A DNA stretch of 39,449 nucleotides from Selenomonadales bacterium. GTDB taxonomy: Bacteria; Bacillota; Negativicutes; Sporomusales; UBA7701. Below, piece by piece: positions 32,714-39,449 of the stretch; the first letter of the stretch is position 1, and each line of letters starts with the position of its first letter. A model generated the notes under the pieces. It worked only from the letters and a program-made list of their open reading frames with translations. It made no database searches and had not been told where the DNA came from. The translations under genes were made by a program, and so were the position numbers. The stretch covers positions 1-39,449 of the forward strand of contig JARKPR010000071.1 of assembly GCA_029975165.1 (NCBI GenBank). The letters run 5' to 3'.

Positions 32714-33895
32714 CTACAGTACTTCAAGTACGAGGAACTTCAGGTAGTTGGTCTCCGGCGCGGCCGGCAGGATTGGGTGGTCCTTCGCCTGCGTCCGGTA
32801 CTCCACCTGGCGCACCGTCCGCCGGGCGTCGCGGGCAGCGTCGAGGACGATGGCGGCGAAGAAGTCGCGGTCGATGTGGTACGAGCACGAGCAGGTGACG
32901 AGGAAGCCGCCGGGGCGCACCAGCTTCAGGCCGCGGAGGTTTATCTCCTTGTAGCCGCGGGCCGCGCCCTCGATGCCGCCGCGGTTTTTGGTGAACGCCG
33001 GCGGGTCAAGGATGACGACGTCGTATTGCCGGCGCGCGTCCGACAAGGCGCGGAGAATGTCGAAGGCGTTGGCCGTCTGGAACTCGCACTTATCCTCCAC
33101 GCCGTTTAGGGCGGCGTTGCGGACGGCCAGCTCCACCGCCGGCGCCGAGATGTCCACGGCGCTGACTTGGGCCGCGCCGTAGCGGGCGGCGTGCACGGCG
33201 AACGAGCCGGTGTGGCAGAAGCAGTCCAGTACCTCGGCGCCGGCGACGAAATCCTTCAGCATAGTGCGGTTCTCGCGCTGGTCGTAAAAAAAGCCCGTCT
33301 TCTGGCCGTTCTCGATGTCGGCGTAAAAGGGCAGGCCGTTCTCCCGCACCTCGATGAGGGTGGGGAATTCGCCCCGCAGGTAGCCCTTGCGCTGGTCGAG
33401 CCCCTCGAGCTCGCGCACCGGCACGTCGTTGCGCTCGTAGATGCCGGCGGGGGCGAACATCTCCGCCAGCAGCTCCACGATCATATCCTTATATATATCG
33501 ATGCCGAGGGCCAGCGTCTGCATGACGAGGTACGGCCCGAACTTGTCGACGATCAGGGCGGGCAGGAAATCGGCCTCGCCGAAGACCAGCCGGCAGTACT
33601 CCGGCTCGGGGCAGAAGCGCTGCCGCCATTGCCAGGCGGCGGCGAGGCGCCGCTTGAAGAACTCGCGGTCGATCGGCTCCTGCTCGCGGCTCAGCAGGCG
33701 GACGATGATCTGGGAGCGGGGGTTGATGTAGCCGCGGCCGATGAAACGGCGGCGGAAGTTATACACGTCGACGATGTCGCCGGGGTCGAAGCCGCCCTCG
33801 ATGGCGTCGAGCTCGCTCTGGTACACCCAGGGATGGCCGCCCTCCACGCGGTGCTGGGCTCCCTTGCGCAGGATAATTTTCGCTTTCGCTTCCAT
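32714..33895 (-). CDS. Class I SAM-dependent rRNA methyltransferase (RlmI/RlmK family)
   Basis: 393 aa. N-terminal PUA domain (about 1-75, ILRKGAQHRVEGGHPWVYQSEL), an EEHEE-like middle (80-180) and a Rossmann methyltransferase domain with motif I LDCFCHTGSFAVHAA and the catalytic/substrate motif LDPPAFTKN. E. coli RlmI makes m5C1962 in 23S rRNA; the target here is inferred. ATG at 33895 (GAGG about 10 nt upstream) preferred over a 15-codon longer frame. It is 4 nt after the membrane hydrolase gene, so one transcript. Confidence 0.92.
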   Translation of the reverse strand: MEAKAKIILRKGAQHRVEGGHPWVYQSELDAIEGGFDPGDIVDVYNFRRRFIGRGYINPRSQIIVRLLSREQEPIDREFFKRRLAAAWQWRQRFCPEPEYCRLVFGEADFLPALIVDKFGPYLVMQTLALGIDIYKDMIVELLAEMFAPAGIYERNDVPVRELEGLDQRKGYLRGEFPTLIEVRENGLPFYADIENGQKTGFFYDQRENRTMLKDFVAGAEVLDCFCHTGSFAVHAARYGAAQVSAVDISAPAVELAVRNAALNGVEDKCEFQTANAFDILRALSDARRQYDVVILDPPAFTKNRGGIEGAARGYKEINLRGLKLVRPGGFLVTCSCSYHIDRDFFAAIVLDAARDARRTVRQVEYRTQAKDHPILPAAPETNYLKFLVLEVL

Positions 33896-33899
33896 ATAG

Positions 33900-34427
33900 T
33901 CAATTCCTCTCTTTGTGCTTTTGCCACCAGTGATAGACAAGGTAGGCCGCCGTCAGGGCCATGAGCGTGCCGTTGACAAGCTTGAACTCGCGGGCGAAAT
34001 ACGCCGGCTCCCAGTAGGACACCGGGCTGTGCACCGCCAGCAGCGACAGCGGATACAGATAGAAGTTCGCGTGGGCGGCGTGGGTGATGCCGTCCAGCAG
34101 CAGGTGCGTGCCCCAGCCGACGACGAACGCCTGCGCGTGCCTGAGGACGGGCAGGAGCGTCAGCCCGAACGCCGCCCCCCAGAAGACCACCGAATGCCCG
34201 GTCAGGTCGATGTACATCGCCCAGGGATACTGCGGCAGGTAGGTCATGAACGTCGTCGGCGACAGGCCCATAAGCTCGCGCCAGCCGAGTTCGCCCTTGG
34301 CGGCCAGAAGAACCAGCAGCACGCCGTATATGTAGTCGGGCAGCATCGACCCGGCGACGAACTGCCAGACCCGGGGATGCCGCCGGGAGAAGAAATACAG
34401 CCAGAAGCCGTGGTGAAGAGTGAACAT
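33900..34427 (-). CDS. Integral membrane protein, metal-dependent-hydrolase-like (YdjM type)
   Basis: 175 aa, about five hydrophobic segments. His/Asp residues at membrane edges recall the YdjM/DUF457 family of putative membrane metal-dependent hydrolases: FTLHHGFW at the start, DLTGHSV at about 74-80 and GWGTHLLLDGITHAAH at about 104-119. Activity not established. ATG at 34427 with AGGTGG upstream. Heads a two-gene unit with the RlmI-type gene. Confidence 0.75.
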   Translation of the reverse strand: MFTLHHGFWLYFFSRRHPRVWQFVAGSMLPDYIYGVLLVLLAAKGELGWRELMGLSPTTFMTYLPQYPWAMYIDLTGHSVVFWGAAFGLTLLPVLRHAQAFVVGWGTHLLLDGITHAAHANFYLYPLSLLAVHSPVSYWEPAYFAREFKLVNGTLMALTAAYLVYHWWQKHKERN

Positions 34428-34825
34428 CGGCCACCTCGCGCCTGTTTACCCTTATTGTGCGCGGCGGCCGCCAAGGTATGCCGGCAACTGCCCCCGTCGC
34501 CGACAAAAAAGGTTCTTTGCCTGTCACACTCTCTGGCAAGATTTTACTACGCCGCCCGGCCTCCGCGCAAGATAATACGGGCTCCGCGCCGGAGCGGACC
34601 GGCTCGGCGGAAATTTTTTCGGCGGATTTGAAAAATACCCTTTACATTCATGTCCAAGAGACTTATAATGAAAAACTGTATAAAGCATATAATAATGGGA
34701 GGAAGACAGCTAATCCATTTAGATTATGCCGCTTTTCATCAAAATCAACCGGATTTTCGGCCGATTTTGCGGAAAAGAGGATGTTTAAAGGGGTGCTCTA
34801 CCACCAGGCAAAGGGGCGATGCTTG
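34428..34825. other. Intergenic region with the speD promoter and leader
   Basis: 398 bp between divergent genes. The right part holds the speD promoter (34641-34669) and a leader of about 150 nt containing a 43-codon open frame. The left part has GC-rich inverted repeats near 34580-34620 and no recognised element. Confidence 0.6.
34641..34669 (+). promoter_or_regulatory. Sigma-A promoter of speD
   Basis: TTTACA (34641-34646), 17-bp spacer, TATAAT (34664-34669); predicted start near 34677. Confidence 0.85.
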
Positions 34826-34826
34826 A
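34695..34826 (+). other. Possible upstream ORF in the speD leader
   Basis: An ATG at 34695 opens 43 codons ending in TGA at 34824-34826, overlapping the speD ATG (TGATG). The start has no Shine-Dalgarno, so translation is uncertain; coupling or regulation of AdoMet decarboxylase is only a possibility. Confidence 0.3.
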
Positions 34827-35278
34827 TGAAAGTTATTGGCAAACATATCACGGTCGACATGTATGGCTGCAGCTTCGAACGCCTCGACGACCTCGAATTC
34901 ATCAAAACGGCCATGCATACCGCGGTACGCGAAGCCAACATGACTCTTCTCGACTTCTCCTACTATAAATTCGAGCCGCAAGGCCTGACCGCCCTGGCCC
35001 TACTGGCCGAAAGCCACATGAGCATCCATACATACCCCGAGCTCGGGTATGCGGCGGTGGATGTCTTCACCTGCGGCGACCACAGCCGCCCCGACAAGGC
35101 GGTCGCCATCCTCAAGAACTTCCTCAAGCCGGAAAAGACGAAGATCACCAACATCAAACGCGGCGATTTCGGCTCGGAAAACGATATGAAACCGAAAGTC
35201 AAGGTCAGCATGACCCCCCTGCGGCGCGTCCGCACCACCGGCGCCAGGGTCCTCAGCTTCCTCTCCCGCGCGAAATAA
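34826..35278 (+). CDS. speD: S-adenosylmethionine decarboxylase proenzyme (SpeD/SpeH)
   Basis: 150 aa pyruvoyl enzyme giving decarboxylated AdoMet, the aminopropyl donor for spermidine. Self-cleavage site ES-HMSIHTYPE with Ser63 becoming pyruvate, catalytic His68 and Cys83 in DVFTCGDH. The C-terminus has a basic tail of about 25 residues (KPKVKVSMTPLRRVRTTG...) longer than most class 1b enzymes. ATG at 34826 with AAGGGG 9 nt upstream. Monocistronic, with promoter and terminator. No spermidine synthase gene is in the window. Confidence 0.95.
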   Translation: MKVIGKHITVDMYGCSFERLDDLEFIKTAMHTAVREANMTLLDFSYYKFEPQGLTALALLAESHMSIHTYPELGYAAVDVFTCGDHSRPDKAVAILKNFLKPEKTKITNIKRGDFGSENDMKPKVKVSMTPLRRVRTTGARVLSFLSRAK

Positions 35279-35290
35279 GCGACGCAGCAA

Positions 35291-35320
35291 CAGTCCGGCA
35301 CCTGCCGGGCTGTTTTTATT
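35291..35320 (+). terminator. Intrinsic terminator of speD
   Basis: 9-bp stem (35291-35299, 35304-35312; one G-U) followed by five T and ATT. Confidence 0.9.
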
Positions 35321-35396
35321 GGTCCTCAATCTTGCCTCATGCTGCATAAAAGCGGGCGCGGCGGAAAAAATACCTTTGCGATATGGAAAAATATAC

Positions 35397-35425
35397 TTGA
35401 CAAGGCGCACGAAATCAATAATAAT
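35397..35425 (+). promoter_or_regulatory. Sigma-A promoter of the rubrerythrin gene
   Basis: TTGACA (35397-35402), 17-bp spacer, AATAAT (35420-35425). The -10 lies inside the left half of an inverted repeat (35414-35423 with 35441-35450). Confidence 0.8.
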
Positions 35426-35430
35426 ATCTA

Positions 35431-35450
35431 TTAGAAAATAATTATTGATT
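35431..35450 (+). promoter_or_regulatory. PerR/Fur-like operator before rubrerythrin
   Basis: TTAGAA then AATAATTATT palindrome, immediately before GGAGG. Nearly identical to the peroxiredoxin operator at 9791-9812. Its right half ATTATTGATT also forms a perfect 10-bp inverted repeat with 35414-35423 around the -10 box. Confidence 0.6.
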
Positions 35451-35462
35451 GGAGGACTTTTA

Positions 35463-35954
35463 ATGAGCACCGACCAAAACCTTGCCGCCGCCTTTGCCGG
35501 CGAATCCCAGGCCAACCGCAAGTACCTCGCCTTCGCCAAGCAGGCCGACCTGGAAGGGTTCCCGCAGATCGCCAAGCTGTTCCGCGCCACCGCCGAGGCC
35601 GAGACCATCCATGCCCACGCCCACCTCAAAGCTATGGGCGGCATCAAGTCGACGGCCGAAAACCTCCAAGCCGCCGTTTCCGGCGAAACCTACGAATTCA
35701 GCGAAATGTACCCGCCGTTCATCAAAGAAGCGGAAGCCGAAAACAATGCCGCCGCCGTCCGCACCTTCAAGCTGGCCAACGAGGCCGAGAAGATCCATGC
35801 CGGTCTGTACAAGAAGGCGTTCGCCAACCTCAACAATAAAGAAGTCTACGACGTCTACCTCTGTCCCGTCTGTGGTCACGTCGCCGAAGGCGCGCTGCCC
35901 GACGCCTGCCCCATCTGCGGCGCCAAAGCGGCCGCCTACAAGAAAATCGACTGA
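35463..35954 (+). CDS. Rubrerythrin
   Basis: 163 aa non-heme di-iron peroxidase of anaerobes, reducing H2O2. N-terminal four-helix ferritin-like domain with the diiron carboxylates (Glu in AGESQANRKY, EAETIHAHAH, EAEAENNAA, EAEKIHAGL) and a C-terminal rubredoxin domain with CPVCG and CPICG (about 133-150). ATG at 35463 with GGAGG 7 nt upstream; an earlier in-frame ATG is not supported. The promoter carries an operator shared with the peroxiredoxin gene. Terminator at 35972. Confidence 0.97.
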   Translation: MSTDQNLAAAFAGESQANRKYLAFAKQADLEGFPQIAKLFRATAEAETIHAHAHLKAMGGIKSTAENLQAAVSGETYEFSEMYPPFIKEAEAENNAAAVRTFKLANEAEKIHAGLYKKAFANLNNKEVYDVYLCPVCGHVAEGALPDACPICGAKAAAYKKID

Positions 35955-35971
35955 CCAATACCCCCTCTTCG

Positions 35972-35994
35972 CCGCGGCTCGCCGCGGTTTTTTT
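35972..35994 (+). terminator. Intrinsic terminator of rubrerythrin
   Basis: CCGCGG/CCGCGG stem (35972-35977, 35982-35987), loop CTCG, seven T. Confidence 0.92.
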
Positions 35995-35996
35995 CT

Positions 35997-36026
35997 TTGT
36001 AATAATCTTCCACTGTGTATTATAAT
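35997..36026 (+). promoter_or_regulatory. Sigma-A promoter of the CsgG-like gene
   Basis: TTGTAA (35997-36002), 18-bp spacer, TATAAT (36021-36026), starting directly after the previous terminator. Confidence 0.85.
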
Positions 36027-36062
36027 ATTGTTTAGTAACATAAACACTTAGGAGGTAGCTTG

Positions 36063-37004
36063 ATGAAGGGCGTTATCGCAAGACCCGCAGCATGGCTGCT
36101 GGGCGGCGCGTTCCTGCTGGCGGCCCTGTGCCTGCCCCAGACCGCGCTTGCGGCCGAAGCCGCCCCCGGCGGCTTACGCTACACCGTCACCGTGTCAAAA
36201 TTTGAAAATCGGTCTAACTGGGCCGGTCAATGGGCACTCGGCGACGCCTGGGGGATGGTGATGACCGATATCCTCAACCAGAGCGGCCGCTTCATCGTCC
36301 TCGGCGAAAAAGATATGCGCATTGAAGCCATGCAGGAGCAGGACTTCGCCGCTTCCGGCCGTACCGCCCAGGGCGCCAAGGCTCCGGTTACAGGCCAAAT
36401 GACCCCGGCCCAGCTTTTGGTCAAAGGCGCCATCACCCACGCGCAGGAGACCGGCCGCAGCGGCGGCGGCATCTCCCTCCACGGCATATCCGTCGGCGGC
36501 GGCGGCGGCAAGGCCGAAATCAACGTCACCATGTACATCGTCGACTCCACCACCGGCATGGTGATGGCGTCCACCAGCGTCGTCGGCAAATCCACCAGCA
36601 GCGACCTCGGCCTCCACTACTCCGGCCACGGCTGGTCGGGCGGCTACGCCAACTTCCAGAAGAGCAACATGGGCAAAGCCGTCGAGGACGCCGTCTCCCA
36701 GGGCGTGCAGTGGATGATCGGCCAACTGCCCAAGGTCCCCTGGCGGGGCGAAGTCGTCATGGTCCAGAACGGCAGCGTTTACGTCAACCGCGGCGCGCGC
36801 GAGGGCGTCACCCCCGGTATGACCTTCGTCGTCGGCAAAGCCAACATCATCCGTGACCCGAGCACCGGCGAGGTCCTCGACGAAAGCGTCGAAGAAGTTG
36901 CCCGCCTCCAAGTGTCGACCGTCAAGGAAAAGCTTTCCATCTGCGACGTCGTGAGCGGCGACCCCGAGGCGGTATCCAAAGGCATGATGATCCAGAAGTT
37001 CTAG
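36063..37004 (+). CDS. Secreted CsgG/HfaB-family protein
   Basis: 313 aa. Signal peptide 1-31 (LAALCLPQTALA-AEA). Residues about 40-210 match the CsgG/HfaB fold: VTVSKFENRSNW, MVMTDILNQSGRFIVLGEKDM, LLVKGAITHAQETG, AEINVTMYIVDSTTGMVMAS, AVEDAVSQGVQWMI. The C-terminus (about 235-313) resembles the FlgT C-terminal SH3-like domain (VYVNRGAREGVTPGMTFVV). CsgG forms a curli secretion pore in diderms; this lacks a clear lipobox and no curli genes are near, so a general envelope role is more likely. ATG at 36063 with AGGAGG 7 nt upstream. It would fit an outer-membrane-bearing Firmicute. Confidence 0.85.
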   Translation: MKGVIARPAAWLLGGAFLLAALCLPQTALAAEAAPGGLRYTVTVSKFENRSNWAGQWALGDAWGMVMTDILNQSGRFIVLGEKDMRIEAMQEQDFAASGRTAQGAKAPVTGQMTPAQLLVKGAITHAQETGRSGGGISLHGISVGGGGGKAEINVTMYIVDSTTGMVMASTSVVGKSTSSDLGLHYSGHGWSGGYANFQKSNMGKAVEDAVSQGVQWMIGQLPKVPWRGEVVMVQNGSVYVNRGAREGVTPGMTFVVGKANIIRDPSTGEVLDESVEEVARLQVSTVKEKLSICDVVSGDPEAVSKGMMIQKF

Positions 37005-37020
37005 CTTCTGATTGCGTAAG

Positions 37021-37050
37021 AAAGGGCGGCTGCCACGCAGCCGCCCTTTT
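37021..37050. terminator. Bidirectional terminator between the CsgG-like gene and gerW
   Basis: 13-bp perfect stem AAAGGGCGGCTGC/GCAGCCGCCCTTT (37021-37033, 37037-37049) with T-run on the plus strand and A-run on the other side. Confidence 0.92.
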
Positions 37051-37427
37051 TATTCCTTCTTCTCGTCCGTTATCTCGGCCTTCTTGTCCTTCTTCAGTCC
37101 CTCCAGCACCTCCGGCACCAGCTCGATCAGCCGGTCCAGCGGCGCGGCGTTCTTCAGCTTCATCACCTGCACCTGGCCGGCGCGGACGACGATAACCGCC
37201 GCCGCCGAAATCCTCGCCCCGGCGCCGCCGCCGGCCCCCTCGCCGCGCTCGCCCTTGTCCGGGCAAGTGCCTCCGCCCGTACCGGCGCCGAACGTGATGT
37301 CCACCACCGGTATCAGCGTCACGTCGCCGGCCGTGATCGGGTCGCCGAACACTGTCTTGGCCTGCAGCATCTTCTCCAGGTGATCGAACAGCACCTTCAT
37401 CGAATCGGTTATGTTTGCACCAGACAC
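37050..37427 (-). CDS. GerW/YtfJ-family sporulation protein
   Basis: 125 aa. YtfJ family: a conserved GDPITAGDVTLIPVVDITFGAGTGGG segment followed by a glycine-rich patch and AAAVIVVRAGQVQVMKL. In Bacillus it is a spore protein (GerW) needed for normal germination. C-terminal Lys-rich tail. Starts with GTG at 37427 with GGGAGG upstream. It overlaps the upstream DUF2953 gene by 19 nt; the DUF2953-ytfJ pair is a usual sporulation arrangement. Confidence 0.92.
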   Translation of the reverse strand: MSGANITDSMKVLFDHLEKMLQAKTVFGDPITAGDVTLIPVVDITFGAGTGGGTCPDKGERGEGAGGGAGARISAAAVIVVRAGQVQVMKLKNAAPLDRLIELVPEVLEGLKKDKKAEITDEKKE

Positions 37428-38032
37428 TTTTTCCTGCCTCCCATCCGTTTGTTTATTACCCTGCGTACGAAATAGCCTATGAAAAACCGCAGCACCGGCA
37501 CCGCCGCCCGCACCGGGCGAACGGTCGCCGCCATTGCCGCGTGCCCATACCAGCCCGCATGCAGGAAGTCGGGCTCGGCCCTGAGCCCCGCCAGAGCCCC
37601 GGCGCCGCGGGCGGCACAGTACAGGGCATGCAGCCAGGCGGTCGTCGCCGGGTCCTCGCAGCCGTAGCGGAGGTCGCCGCGGACATTCAGCCTCATGGCC
37701 GCCCACAGGCCGCTTAGAAGCTTCAGCACGGCCTGCCGTTCGCCAGCGGCCAGCCTGCCCCAGTGCCTCAGCGCCGCGTCCCGCCGCCCGGCCGCCCGGT
37801 CGCCCGCGGCCTTCGCCGCCGCCGGCGCCAGCATGCGGCGAAACCGCCCGCAGGCCCAGTAGCGGCCGCCGTCGTCGCGGCCCAGGCGTACCAGGCCGCC
37901 CAAGGCCGACGCCTCGGCGCGCCAGTGCGGCCGCCCTTCGCCCGCCAGGCCGGCCTCCAGCCGCACCGGCAGGATGAAAGCAGCGGCAACTGCCGCCACA
38001 AGCACGGCCATCACGGCCAGCACCCACTCCAC
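37409..38032 (-). CDS. DUF2953 membrane-anchored protein
   Basis: 207 aa. N-terminal hydrophobic anchor (2-22), then a basic, Ala/Arg-rich domain. Family marks: LRYGCEDPATTAWLHALYCAARGAG and EPDFLHAGWYGHAAMAATVRP near the C-terminus, with a final amphipathic helix RFFIGYFVRRVINKR. Function unknown; the gene commonly precedes ytfJ/gerW in spore-formers. GTG at 38032 with GGGAGG 7 nt upstream. Confidence 0.88.
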   Translation of the reverse strand: MEWVLAVMAVLVAAVAAAFILPVRLEAGLAGEGRPHWRAEASALGGLVRLGRDDGGRYWACGRFRRMLAPAAAKAAGDRAAGRRDAALRHWGRLAAGERQAVLKLLSGLWAAMRLNVRGDLRYGCEDPATTAWLHALYCAARGAGALAGLRAEPDFLHAGWYGHAAMAATVRPVRAAVPVLRFFIGYFVRRVINKRMGGRKKCLVQT

Positions 38033-38100
38033 GGCATCGCCTCCCGATGTTGATGCTTATCCATTCGTCATCTCCTGCCGGCTTACCTGCATAACGTCGA

Positions 38101-38122
38101 AGCCCACCTGTCCGGGTGGGCT
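38101..38122. repeat. 8-bp inverted repeat (AGCCCACC/GGTGGGCT)
   Basis: Arms 38101-38108 and 38115-38122, 6-nt loop, no T-run. Between the divergent DUF2953 and TPR genes. Confidence 0.5.
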
Positions 38123-38293
38123 ATAGGTAGCGGCAAAAGCGCCTTGGAATAAGAACTGTCTTCCTGCTACTCTTCACGATCCGCAGTCGGCAGTAAGTGT
38201 CCTTGCCTTGGCGAAACGCCTTCTCCGTCCGGCAGGAAACCCGTCATTAAATGTAAAATATAGATAAAAAACATACTAAGAAGGCGGAACGGC

Positions 38294-39292
38294 ATGACTA
38301 CCACGACACAGGCAGCGCGGCCCACGGCCGGATTCGGACTGCTCTTTCTCTTCATCGCCCTGCTTTGGTTCGCCTGCGTCACCCCGGCAGCCGCCCAAAC
38401 TCCCCAAACCGCCCAATACTACTTCGAACGCGGCAACACTTATTTCGAAAGCCGCCAATACGATACCGCCATCGCCGACTACACCCAAGCCATTGCCCTC
38501 GACCCGACACTGGTCAAGGCCTACAACAACCGTGGCAACACCTACAGGATCAAGGGTGAAATAATTAAAGCCCTCGAAGACTATGCCAAGGCCATCTCAA
38601 TCGACCCCACCTTTGCCCCCGCCTACTACAACCGCGGCCTGACATACGACATCAGCCGCACCTTCGGCTATGGCCCGGCAATTCAGGATTACACCGATGC
38701 CATAGCCGCAGACCCGAAGCTTGCAGCGGCATATCTCAACCGCGGCATCATCTATGCCAAGCAAAAACAACATGACCTAGCGATTGCCGACTTCGTGCAG
38801 GTTATTTACCTTGTCCCACAAGACAGCAGAGCCTACCGGAATCGTGCCATCGTTTACCGTGAAACCAGCCGGTACGACCTTGCCATCGCCGACTTCACCC
38901 AGGCCATCGCCCTCGACCCTAAGGATATCGAGCTCTACTGCCGCCGAGCGGACGTTTACGCCGACATGGAGCAATTTGCCGAGGCTTTAGACGGCTTTGT
39001 CCAGGCAATGGCCATCGACCCGAAATACACGCCGGCATATTACAATCGTGGTCTTGTATATGTCAAAATGAAGCAGCACGAAAAAGCTATCGCCGACTTT
39101 TCCCACGCCATCGCCCTCGACCCTAAACATTATGGCGCCTGGTACAACAAAGCCCTCTCCTGCGAAGTTATCGACCTCACACACGAAGCGGTCGATGCCT
39201 ATCGCCAGTTTATCGCCATCGCGCCGCCACGGTATTATGGTCGCATCGAAGAGGCCAAACGGCGCCTCGTGGCCTTGGGTCAACAACCATAA
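38294..39292 (+). CDS. Secreted tetratricopeptide-repeat protein
   Basis: 332 aa. Signal peptide about 1-35 (LLFLFIALLWFACVTPAAA-QT) followed by eight TPR units of 34 residues from about 40 to 320, with the usual W/Y-x-x-R-G-x-x-Y...A-I-x-D-Y/F...A-I-x-L-D-P pattern. TPRs bind other proteins; the partner is unknown. ATG at 38294. Codon and base use are slightly AT-richer than neighbouring genes. Followed by a terminator shared with the convergent rRNA operon. Confidence 0.9.
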   Translation: MTTTTQAARPTAGFGLLFLFIALLWFACVTPAAAQTPQTAQYYFERGNTYFESRQYDTAIADYTQAIALDPTLVKAYNNRGNTYRIKGEIIKALEDYAKAISIDPTFAPAYYNRGLTYDISRTFGYGPAIQDYTDAIAADPKLAAAYLNRGIIYAKQKQHDLAIADFVQVIYLVPQDSRAYRNRAIVYRETSRYDLAIADFTQAIALDPKDIELYCRRADVYADMEQFAEALDGFVQAMAIDPKYTPAYYNRGLVYVKMKQHEKAIADFSHAIALDPKHYGAWYNKALSCEVIDLTHEAVDAYRQFIAIAPPRYYGRIEEAKRRLVALGQQP

Positions 39293-39305
39293 CTAGACAA
39301 ACAGC

Positions 39306-39340
39306 AAGAACCCCCGTTCGTTGCCCGAACGGGGGTTCTT
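39306..39340. terminator. 15-bp hairpin terminator between the TPR gene and the rRNA operon
   Basis: Perfect arms 39306-39320 and 39326-39340 around loop TTGCC, located just after the 5S 3' end on the minus strand. The T-tract is weak on both strands. Confidence 0.75.
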
Positions 39341-39349
39341 GGTATATAA

Positions 39350-39449
39350 CCGGCGACTACCTATCCTCCCAGGCCGTTACCAGCCAAGTACTTTCGGCGT
39401 ATGTGGGCTTAACTGCCGTGTTCGGTATGGGAACGGGTGGATCCCCACA
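39350..39449 (-). rRNA. rrf: 5S ribosomal RNA (5' end beyond the window)
   Basis: The minus strand reads CCACCCGTTCCCAT, ACCGAACACGGCAGTTAAGC, GTACTTGG...GGCCTGGGAGGATAGG and ends GTCGCCGG, the conserved 5S rRNA core and 3' end. About 15-18 nt of the 5' end lie outside. It marks the 3' end of an rRNA operon entering from the right. Confidence 0.95.

Noticed and set aside
34677-34825. SAM riboswitch in the speD leader
   Set aside because: No recognisable SAM-I, SAM-II or SAM-IV core or terminator hairpin was seen in the leader.

Overview
The window looks like chromosomal backbone of a GC-rich, endospore-forming Firmicute. Spore markers are sigma-H, a SpoIIP-type amidase, a GerW/YtfJ protein and a BclA-like collagen protein. 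A CsgG/HfaB-family secreted protein and a fused IspD-IspF enzyme would fit a Negativicutes/Sporomusaceae-like organism, but that placement is inference; a Moorella/Peptococcaceae-type clostridium is not excluded. Most genes are on the minus strand, and GTG or TTG starts with strong Shine-Dalgarno sequences are common.

Left part (1-12400). The start of tuf (EF-Tu) runs off the left edge. It is followed by a PrcB-domain secreted protein and a five-tRNA operon (Thr-Tyr-fMet-Thr-Met) with a perfect sigma-A promoter. An accessory stretch then holds a membrane-anchored metallophosphoesterase, a lipoprotein, an AT-richer collagen-like exosporium gene with a possible gene remnant beside it, an alpha/beta hydrolase, UppP, a YetF/DUF421 protein, a 2-Cys peroxiredoxin, an orphan BrxF-like P-loop ATPase and two small unknown genes. 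It ends at sigH.

Central part (12400-32600). This is the conserved Bacillus/Clostridium block ctsR-mcsA-mcsB-clpC-radA-disA-(carD)-yacL-ispDF-gltX-cysE-cysS-mrnC-thyX-rlmB-...-sigH, read right to left. A VanW/G5 protein occupies the place where rae1 (yacP) usually lies between rlmB and sigH. A plus-strand cassette (a small conserved protein, the SpoIIP-type amidase and a small membrane protein) is inserted between carD and disA. cysE is preceded by a T-box leader whose specifier codon is UGC (Cys). The ctsR promoter carries CtsR heptads inside its spacer.

Right part (32600-39449). It contains an RlmI-type methyltransferase with a membrane hydrolase, speD (AdoMet decarboxylase), rubrerythrin, a CsgG/HfaB-like protein, a DUF2953-gerW pair, a secreted TPR protein and the 3' end of a minus-strand 5S rRNA, so an rRNA operon lies to the right.

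Most notable extras: (i) three copies of a 120-180 bp inverted-repeat element, each placed 7-18 nt after a stop codon and, in two cases, just before the intrinsic terminator, with outer arms that covary between copies; (ii) a nearly identical palindromic operator next to the Shine-Dalgarno of both the peroxiredoxin and rubrerythrin genes; (iii) a 50-residue domain shared by the SpoIIP-type amidase and its small membrane neighbour; (iv) a lone BrxF-like ATPase without BREX genes. No CRISPR array, transposase or prophage gene was seen.
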